In this document: positions 5,407 through 11,973 of the stretch, piece after piece
Numbering within the stretch: position 1 is the first letter of the stretch
How the letters are laid out: each line of letters starts with the position of its first letter
NCBI GenBank assembly: GCA_002348905.1
Contig: DEBW01000026.1
Location: 329 to 12,301, forward strand
DNA from: Ruminococcus flavefaciens
Lineage (GTDB): Bacteria; Bacillota; Clostridia; Oscillospirales; Ruminococcaceae
Length of the DNA stretch: 11,973 bases
Direction: 5' to 3'
Notes under the pieces: generated by a model
Told to the model about the DNA's origin: nothing
The model's database searches: none
Seen by the model: the letters and a program-made list of their open reading frames with translations, nothing else
Program-made: the position numbers and the translations under genes

Positions 5407-8277
5407 ATGAATGATTTGAAGAAAATGTTACGTTCAGGAATTGGCATGATGCTTAGCGTATCACTTTCAGCTGCTCCTCTCTTCAACAGCAGCCTGCTTT
5501 TAAATGCCGGCGCTGAGAATGAAGGCGGCATCGCCATTTACGTTTCTCCTGACGGAAGCGACAGCGGCGACGGTTCTTTCGACTCTCCTCTGCTTACTCT
5601 CTCAGCAGCAAGAGATGCCGTAAGAAAGATAAACAAGGATATGGACTCGGATATCACCGTATACCTCAGAGGCGGCGATTACCGTATAACTGAGCCTGTG
5701 GTATTCGATACCCGTGACTCAGGTACAAACGGTCACACTATTTCCTATACCGCCTACAAGGACGAAGTACCGGTAATCAATGGCTCTCAGAAAGTTACCG
5801 GCTGGACTAAGTACAATGACAAGCTTTATGCTGCTCCTCTCGACAGAGACATAAAGCTCAGAAATCTCTACGTTAACGACCACCGTGCAAATATGGGCAG
5901 CATAAGAGTACAGTCCAAGGGCGGATACGGAAAATACAATATTACAGCCGGTCAGGCTGACTGGGCTTGGGATTCAGGCACTAAGGACGACGGTTCTGCT
6001 TACGGTGCTAACGACCTGCCGAAGATAACTTCTAACTTTGACGACCTTGAGATAGTAAACGGTACAACATGGAACGAGAATATCGTATGTACCCGTGATG
6101 TAAAGTACGAAAACGGTTCAGTTGTACTCCTCTATCAGCAGCCTTACGGCTCTATCGCCCAAACTCCGGGCTGGGGTGCAGGATTCTCCACCGGCGGTAC
6201 ACATACCATATATAATGCGTTCTCATTCGTGGATGATCCTGGTGAGTTCTTCTTCGACAAGACCGAGAAAGTCCTCTACTACTACCCTATGAACGGCGAG
6301 GATATGTCTGTTGCTGACGTTGAAGCTCCTATTGCTGACCAGCTCATCGTCATCAAGGGCGAGAATACCTCAAAGCGTGTTGAGAACCTCTCATTCAGCG
6401 GTATTACATTCGCTCATACAGACTATCAGCTCACTGACGTTGCCGGTTCTCACGGCAAGACTACCTGTCAGGCTGCTCAGACTTATACTGCCTTTGCTGA
6501 TTCAAACTGGCACAAGAACAAGTACGAAATGGTAGATACCCTTCCGGCTGCTATCCACGTTTCAAACTCAGACAATATCAATTTCACCGGAAACGTTGTA
6601 AAGCATACCGGCGCTGACGGTATCTCCATGGACAACGACGTTATAAACTCAAATATCTCCGAGAACTATATCACCGATATCACTTCAAGCGGTATCACTA
6701 TCGGACATCCTCAGCATATCTACATAGGTGATGCTGCATGGAACAATCATGAGCGCTTCTCAAAGGAAGTTGAAGGTCTCTGCAAGAACGACACTATCTC
6801 GCAGAATATGCTCTATGATATCAGCGTTGTACACGGATTCGGCGGCTGTGCTGCTATCACCTGCTACTACACCGACACAGTAAAAGTTCTTTCAAATACT
6901 ATCGAAAAGACCGCTTACAACGGTATTCACATGGGCTGGGGCTGGTGCAACTTCAAGGACAGCAAAACATCCCGTGACAATATGATATGCAACAACAGAG
7001 TTATCAACTCCCTTAACCGTCTCCACGACTCAGGCGGTATCTACACTATCGGTCAGATGCCGGGTACTGTTATTAACGAAAACTACGTTCAGGGCATACC
7101 TGCCGGCGGTTTCGGAGCTCCTACATACGGTCTCCACAACGACGAAGGTACTGCTTATATACAGGAGAATGACAACGTTCTCGAAATCAGTCCTAATGTT
7201 ACTTATACAATTAACTGTGAGGATTACGGTCAGAAACATGACCTCACTATCAAGCGTACTTATGCTACTGTAAAGAAAATGGGCAAGAACCCTCCGTCAA
7301 GCGATATTGACGATCCTATCGTTGTATCTGACAATGTATGGCCTTTTGAGCAGTACAAGATATGCCTCAATTCAGGCGTTTCTGACGATAACAGAGGTCT
7401 TGTGCCAAGAAGTGTTACATCTGCTGCAAACTTTGTATTCCCTGCAAGCTGTGCTACAACTTGCAGCAGCAAGCTCCCTATACGCAAGGGTGACGGTATC
7501 GTATGGATAGCTCCTGACGGAACAACTGATTTCAAGGCAGGCGCTGACATGACAAGAGCTTCTGCAAATGCAACTTCTATCAAGACTCCTTCCAAGGAAG
7601 GCGAATACCGTATCTACGTTTTAAGCAAGGACGGCAGTGTTTCAAAATCAAATCATATCCTCCGCCTCAAAGGTACTGGTTCATCTTCCGACGGAGATGT
7701 TATCAAGGCTGAAAAGTGCGATTACAAGAGCGGTATAGACACTGAAAGCTGCAGCGAAGGCGGTCAGAATGTCGCTTACATTGAAAACGGTGACTACATC
7801 GGATTCAAGGGCGTTAACTTCAAAAACGGTGAAGCTGATTCTATGGATTTCCGTGTATCTTCAAACGGCAGCGGCGGTACTCTTGAAGTACGTATCGGCG
7901 GTATTGACGGTACAAAAATCGGCGAAATTGATATAAAAAGCACTGGCGATTGGCAGAAATGGACTACTCTAAACTGCAAGATAGAAAAGGTAACAGGCGT
8001 TCATGACGTTTACTTTGTATTCAAGGGTGGAGAAAGTTATCTTTACAATATCAACTGGTGGAGACTCAATCTCCCTGAGGCTGAGGTCATAAAGGGCGAC
8101 CTCAACGGAGATTCAGTTGTTGACACATTCGACCTCGTACTCATGCGTCAGGCTGTTATCAACGGCGATGCTGATATATTTGAGGCTGCTGACATAGACG
8201 ACAGCGGCGAAATTGACGAAAACGACCTTAAACTTCACTCTGACTTTCTCATGGGAAAAATCAAGAGCTTTACTTAA
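5407..8277 (+). CDS. Secreted right-handed beta-helix enzyme (GH141-like) with CBM6 and dockerin
   Basis: The 956-aa protein begins with a signal peptide: Lys5, Lys6 and Arg9, a hydrophobic core, and probable cleavage after AGA at residue 36. A right-handed parallel beta-helix runs from about 43 to 640, opening with IYVSPDGSDSGDGS and carrying many short NISENYIT-type coils. HDSGGIYT (Asp541) and HNDEGTAYI (Asp579) are conserved-looking acidic motifs, spaced about as the catalytic aspartates of GH141 are. A small beta domain (about 640-755) follows, then a CBM6 (about 764-888) with ENGDYIGF, Trp849, Trp852 and YNINWW, and a C-terminal dockerin (about 895-950) with two calcium loops starting at Asp898 and Asp929. 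It should be secreted and attached to a cohesin-bearing scaffold, acting on plant cell-wall polysaccharide. Known GH141 members include an alpha-L-fucosidase and a xylanase; which applies here cannot be read from sequence, and another beta-helix family remains possible. Confidence 0.87.
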   Translation: MNDLKKMLRSGIGMMLSVSLSAAPLFNSSLLLNAGAENEGGIAIYVSPDGSDSGDGSFDSPLLTLSAARDAVRKINKDMDSDITVYLRGGDYRITEPVVFDTRDSGTNGHTISYTAYKDEVPVINGSQKVTGWTKYNDKLYAAPLDRDIKLRNLYVNDHRANMGSIRVQSKGGYGKYNITAGQADWAWDSGTKDDGSAYGANDLPKITSNFDDLEIVNGTTWNENIVCTRDVKYENGSVVLLYQQPYGSIAQTPGWGAGFSTGGTHTIYNAFSFVDDPGEFFFDKTEKVLYYYPMNGEDMSVADVEAPIADQLIVIKGENTSKRVENLSFSGITFAHTDYQLTDVAGSHGKTTCQAAQTYTAFADSNWHKNKYEMVDTLPAAIHVSNSDNINFTGNVVKHTGADGISMDNDVINSNISENYITDITSSGITIGHPQHIYIGDAAWNNHERFSKEVEGLCKNDTISQNMLYDISVVHGFGGCAAITCYYTDTVKVLSNTIEKTAYNGIHMGWGWCNFKDSKTSRDNMICNNRVINSLNRLHDSGGIYTIGQMPGTVINENYVQGIPAGGFGAPTYGLHNDEGTAYIQENDNVLEISPNVTYTINCEDYGQKHDLTIKRTYATVKKMGKNPPSSDIDDPIVVSDNVWPFEQYKICLNSGVSDDNRGLVPRSVTSAANFVFPASCATTCSSKLPIRKGDGIVWIAPDGTTDFKAGADMTRASANATSIKTPSKEGEYRIYVLSKDGSVSKSNHILRLKGTGSSSDGDVIKAEKCDYKSGIDTESCSEGGQNVAYIENGDYIGFKGVNFKNGEADSMDFRVSSNGSGGTLEVRIGGIDGTKIGEIDIKSTGDWQKWTTLNCKIEKVTGVHDVYFVFKGGESYLYNINWWRLNLPEAEVIKGDLNGDSVVDTFDLVLMRQAVINGDADIFEAADIDDSGEIDENDLKLHSDFLMGKIKSFT

Positions 8278-8292
8278 TTAGGAGGATTTAGT

Positions 8293-11200
8293 ATGAAACG
8301 TGGACTATCTTTAATGCTTTCAGGAATGCTTGCTGCACTTCCTGTATGCGGTGCTGTTATCCCTGAAAACACAAAAGCTGCTGTTTCTTTCAGCCACAAG
8401 GAATGGACTGGTAAGGACGGTACTGAAAAGGTTTTTGCAATAAACCGTACACCTGCTTCTGTAAATGCAGTACCTTATCAGGACGTTGATTCAGCTGCAA
8501 ATGCTGTATGGGACTATAACGCAAGAGAAAATTCTGACTACCTGCAAATGCTCACAGGTCAGAACGAGGACTGGGAACTTACAGTTGTACAGAATGACGA
8601 TAAAGCTGCTCCTTTCCGTTACGGCGGATATATGAATTCCAACTACAAATGCAATCCGGCAGACGGATGGAAAACTGTTCAGCTTCCAAGAAGCTGGACT
8701 TGTCAGGGGTTCGATTTCTCTATATACCGTAATGTTCCGGAGCCGTGGCAGGATAAGTACGACCAATACGTTCCTGTTCCTAATGCACCTACAAACTACA
8801 ACCCTGTAGGTCTTTACCGTAAAAAATTCTACGTTGACAGCTCAATGAAAAAAGGCGACAGACGTATATATATCCAGTTTGACGGTGTTGAGTCTGCATA
8901 CTACGTTTACATCAACGGTAAGCAGGTCGGCTACAGTGAGGATACTTTCAGTCCTCATCGCTTTGACATAACCGACTACCTCAATGACGGTGAAAATCTC
9001 CTCGCTGTAGAAGTACACAAATTCTGTGACGGTACATGGTTCGAGGATCAGGATATGATATATGACGGCGGTATCTTCCGTGATGTTATGCTCGTAAGCA
9101 CTCCTACAGTGCAGATAAGTGACTATACTGTTGTTACTGACCTTGACGACTCATATACCAATGCTACCCTTGATCTCAGCATAGATGTAAGCAACTTCAC
9201 CTCTTCCGGCAAGAACGGCTGGACTGTTCAGGCTGATGCTTATGACGAAGCAGGAAACAACATCCTCAGCGGAGCTTCAACAAAAGTCAGCGTAAACGGT
9301 AATAATAAAGAAACTGTTAAGATAAAGACAAATGTCAAGAATCCTAAACTCTGGTCAGCTGAAACTCCAAACCTCTACGCTCTTGTACTTACTCTCAAAG
9401 ACGACAGCGGCAGAACTCAGGAAATAGTTTCAACTCAGCTCGGATTCCGTGAGATAGGTTTTACACGTGCAGAAGTTGACTGGGCTGGCAATCCTACCAC
9501 TAAAACATTCCAGCCTATCACAATCAACGGCAAACGTCTTCTCCTTAAAGGTGTTAACCGCCACGATACAGACCCATTCTACGGAAAAGCTGTTCCGCAG
9601 AAAACTATTGAAGAAGATATACGTGTAATGCAGAGAAACAATGTCAATGCTATCAGAACTTCTCACTACAGCAATGACTCCTACCTCTACTGGCTCTGCA
9701 ATAAGTACGGTATGTATGTAATGGGCGAGACAAACATGGAATGTCACGCTTTACAAGGCAATAACAATGATGCCGCAAGAGCACGTTTCTATGAAGTCGG
9801 TCTTGACCGAACAGAAACTGCTTTCAAGCGTCTTAAAAATAATCCTTCTATCGTTGCATGGTCTATCGGTAACGAAATGGGATATACCGGCGACCCGAAA
9901 GCTTCCGGCGGTCTGTTCAGAGACATGATATGGTACTTTAAGAAAAATGACCTTACCCGTCCGGTACACAGTGAAGGTCAGGGAACAGCTATGGGTACTG
10001 ATATGAACAGCCAGATGTATCCTGGTTCTGACGGTATCGGCAACAACCGTGGTAATGGAAAAATACCTTATGTTATGTGCGAGTACGACCACGCTATGGG
10101 TAATTCCGTAGGTGCTCTCAAAGAATACTGGGACGTTATCAGAAGCTCTGACAATATGCTCGGCGGCTTCATCTGGGACTGGGTTGACCAGTCAAGAGCA
10201 GTTAATGTACCAAACGGCGGCTGGGACTACTACTCACAACCTTATGCACGTACAAACCTTTACTCCGAAGAAGCAAAGGGCAAATTCTATGGCTACGGCG
10301 GTGACTGGGGCGACTGGCCGAATGATAACAGCTTCTGTGAAAATGGTCTTATAAGCCCTGACAGAACTGAACAGCCTGAAGTTGCTGAGGTCAAATTCCA
10401 GTATCAGAATTTCTGGTTCTCAGCTGATGCTGGTCAGTTAGCTAAACACGAAGTTACTGTATACAACGAGAATAATTTCCGTGATCTCAGCGAATATACA
10501 GTTAAATGGGAGCTTCTCAAAAACGGTATCGCTGTTGACAGCGGTACTCTCGAAAATGCTTCCGCTGCTCCACAGAAAAAGACTACACTCTCTGTACCTT
10601 TCAAATTACCTGCAAACAGTCTCTCCGGCGATGAGTTTCATCTCAATATCTCTGTGTATACTAAGACAGGCAACGATATTTTACCAGCCGGCACTGAGAT
10701 ATCCTATGCTCAGATACCGCTCGATTCAAACGGCACTGGCTCTGTAAAAAACACCATGGGCGGCGGTGAAGTTACTATCGCTGACGCTACAAGTATGTAT
10801 GTTGCTACATTTGGTACTAACTTCAACGTCGGCATCGACAAGAATACCGGTCTTCTCAAAAAGTACGTTTACAACGGCGAAGAACTTATCAGTGACGGCC
10901 CTGCACCAAGTTTCTGGAGAGGCAATGTTGAAAATGATACAGGCTGGGGCGCTAGGGGAAGCTTTGACAGTGCATGGTCAAAGGCTATGGACGGCGCTAA
11001 GGTAGACCGTATAGAAACCCTTGACGGCGAAAACGGCAGCAAGATAATCGTATCTCACCTCAGTCTCCCAAGCGTAAAGTCAAAGATAGATATAAAGTAC
11101 ACTATCTACTCTGACGGAAAGATAAGAGCAGATTTCGACTTTGATCCGACACAGTCCGGTCTTGGCAATCTCATAAGAGTAGGCTCTATAATGAAACTGC

Positions 11201-11973
11201 CTGAGGGCGCTGAGGAAGTTACATGGTACGGCGACGGCCCTGTAGAGACTTTCAATGACAGAAAAACTAACGGAAGAATGGGCGTATGGAGCGATACAGT
11301 TTCACATCTGTTCTACCCTTACCTCAAAGCTGACGACACCGGTACTATGCAGGATGTCAAGTGGGTAGCCGTAAAGGACAGCAGCAAGAAATCTCAGCTC
11401 CTTATCGCATCTGAAAGCGGTATCGAAATGAGCGCACTCCACTTCACTCCGCAGGATCTCCAGGGAGCAGATCACCCGTTCAAGTTAAAACCTCGAAGCG
11501 AGACTTACCTCAGTCTCAACTACGGCTCAATGGGTACAGGAAGTGCTACCTGCGGTCAGGCTACTTTGCAGAAATACCGCCTGCCTTCCAACAGAAAATA
11601 CAGCTGGAGCTACACTATCATACCTGTTGATTCTGCAAAATCTGAAAAACAGCTATCATATACAGCAGCCAAGCTCCGCTCAGACGGTGCATCTGTACAG
11701 GACAAGAGCCACAACAAGCTCGTAGTACCTGTATCAGCAGGAGCAACTCTCAAATCTACAACTGCCGGTACAGCAGTATCAGGAAAGGTTTCTGTACCAG
11801 CCTGTGATGACCTAAACAAGTCTCTCAGCGGAAAGAATTCCTTCACAGTTGAAGCAAACTTCATCCCTACTGGAAATCCGGGATTCAACATGATAAGCAG
11901 TAAGGGCGACCACGCTTTTGGTCTGCGTACTGAAAACGGATTCCTTTACTTCTTCATTCACGCTGGCGGCGAG
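8293..11973 (+). CDS. Secreted GH2 beta-galactosidase (LacZ-type) with LamG-like domain, 3' end outside window
   Basis: Frame 1 is open for 1227 codons from the ATG to the window edge with no stop. AGGAGGA at 8280-8286, six bases upstream, fixes the start. The first ~29 residues look like a signal peptide (MKRGLSLMLSG, hydrophobic core, probable cleavage near TKA-A). The GH2 order is clear: sugar-binding jelly roll with NPVGLYR and FEDQDM, an Ig-like domain, and a barrel with GVNRHDTDP (from 420), acid/base Glu528 in SIGNEMG, nucleophile Glu597 in CEYDHAMGNS, and GFIWDWVDQ with Trp628. A second Ig-like domain precedes a beta-galactosidase small-chain domain (about 825-1115) containing WYGDGPVETFNDR. 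From about 1177 a LamG/concanavalin-type module begins (SFTVEANFIP). It is expected to remove terminal beta-galactose outside the cell. Only 15 bases separate it from the previous gene, so the two are likely co-transcribed; a C-terminal dockerin may lie beyond the window. Confidence 0.92.
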   Translation, partial: MKRGLSLMLSGMLAALPVCGAVIPENTKAAVSFSHKEWTGKDGTEKVFAINRTPASVNAVPYQDVDSAANAVWDYNARENSDYLQMLTGQNEDWELTVVQNDDKAAPFRYGGYMNSNYKCNPADGWKTVQLPRSWTCQGFDFSIYRNVPEPWQDKYDQYVPVPNAPTNYNPVGLYRKKFYVDSSMKKGDRRIYIQFDGVESAYYVYINGKQVGYSEDTFSPHRFDITDYLNDGENLLAVEVHKFCDGTWFEDQDMIYDGGIFRDVMLVSTPTVQISDYTVVTDLDDSYTNATLDLSIDVSNFTSSGKNGWTVQADAYDEAGNNILSGASTKVSVNGNNKETVKIKTNVKNPKLWSAETPNLYALVLTLKDDSGRTQEIVSTQLGFREIGFTRAEVDWAGNPTTKTFQPITINGKRLLLKGVNRHDTDPFYGKAVPQKTIEEDIRVMQRNNVNAIRTSHYSNDSYLYWLCNKYGMYVMGETNMECHALQGNNNDAARARFYEVGLDRTETAFKRLKNNPSIVAWSIGNEMGYTGDPKASGGLFRDMIWYFKKNDLTRPVHSEGQGTAMGTDMNSQMYPGSDGIGNNRGNGKIPYVMCEYDHAMGNSVGALKEYWDVIRSSDNMLGGFIWDWVDQSRAVNVPNGGWDYYSQPYARTNLYSEEAKGKFYGYGGDWGDWPNDNSFCENGLISPDRTEQPEVAEVKFQYQNFWFSADAGQLAKHEVTVYNENNFRDLSEYTVKWELLKNGIAVDSGTLENASAAPQKKTTLSVPFKLPANSLSGDEFHLNISVYTKTGNDILPAGTEISYAQIPLDSNGTGSVKNTMGGGEVTIADATSMYVATFGTNFNVGIDKNTGLLKKYVYNGEELISDGPAPSFWRGNVENDTGWGARGSFDSAWSKAMDGAKVDRIETLDGENGSKIIVSHLSLPSVKSKIDIKYTIYSDGKIRADFDFDPTQSGLGNLIRVGSIMKLPEGAEEVTWYGDGPVETFNDRKTNGRMGVWSDTVSHLFYPYLKADDTGTMQDVKWVAVKDSSKKSQLLIASESGIEMSALHFTPQDLQGADHPFKLKPRSETYLSLNYGSMGTGSATCGQATLQKYRLPSNRKYSWSYTIIPVDSAKSEKQLSYTAAKLRSDGASVQDKSHNKLVVPVSAGATLKSTTAGTAVSGKVSVPACDDLNKSLSGKNSFTVEANFIPTGNPGFNMISSKGDHAFGLRTENGFLYFFIHAGGE

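Noticed and set aside
8341..8352. Possible lipoprotein signal at Cys19 of the beta-galactosidase (LPVC)
   Set aside because: Val immediately before the cysteine does not fit the usual lipobox, which needs a small residue (Gly, Ala or Ser) there; an ordinary signal peptide is more likely.
9430..10092. Minus-strand open frames, and short plus-strand frames at 10112-11005, inside the beta-galactosidase region
   Set aside because: Frame 1 is continuous from 8293 to 11973 with GH2 motifs throughout, so these are shadow frames and not genes or signs of a frameshift.
1..11973. CRISPR array, tRNA, rRNA, transposase or attachment site
   Set aside because: No regularly spaced repeats, cloverleaf or rRNA-like segments, recombinase genes or target-site duplications were seen on either strand.

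Overview
The window looks like the chromosome of a fibre-degrading gut or rumen Firmicute of the Ruminococcus type. The reasons are a type I-like dockerin joined to a CBM6 module on a secreted polysaccharide-active protein, strong AGGAGG-type ribosome binding sites, an all-plus-strand layout and moderate GC with an AT-rich intergenic region. The genus is an inference from gene content; no species is claimed.

Region 1 (1-4948) is a compact sugar-uptake operon. It begins inside the membrane component of a sucrose-type phosphotransferase system (end of EIIC plus a fused EIIA domain). It continues with a cytoplasmic GH32 sucrose-6-phosphate hydrolase, a PfkB-family fructokinase, HPr and Enzyme I. 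The first three genes overlap at their stop and start codons; the last two follow gaps of 13 and 18 bases, each with a strong ribosome binding site. Together they form a full route: PEP -> Enzyme I -> HPr -> EIIA -> EIIB -> sucrose, which enters as sucrose-6-phosphate, is split to glucose-6-phosphate and fructose, and the fructose is phosphorylated to fructose-6-phosphate. Having the general PTS proteins in the sugar-specific operon suggests a genome with few PTS transporters. The HPr keeps His15 but has Gln at position 46, where Firmicutes normally carry the regulatory serine.

Region 2 (4949-5406) is noncoding. Just after the Enzyme I gene lies a large nested inverted repeat (4962-5090, with an inner hairpin at 5005-5049) that probably ends the operon. 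AT-rich DNA with imperfect repeats follows, then a good sigma-A-type promoter (TTGTTA, 17 bases, TATAAT) and a leader of about 100 bases that can fold into a long stem ending just before the ribosome binding site.

Region 3 (5407-11973) holds two secreted carbohydrate-active proteins, separated by 15 bases and probably co-transcribed. The first (956 aa) has a signal peptide, a right-handed beta-helix resembling GH141, a CBM6 and a dockerin. The second is a LacZ-type GH2 beta-galactosidase with a signal peptide and the start of a LamG/concanavalin-like domain; it is open to the window edge (1227 codons visible, no stop). They probably act together outside the cell on branched plant polysaccharide, with the first docked to a scaffoldin.

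The least explained parts are the beta-helix enzyme's activity, the HPr variant, the nested palindrome and the structured leader.
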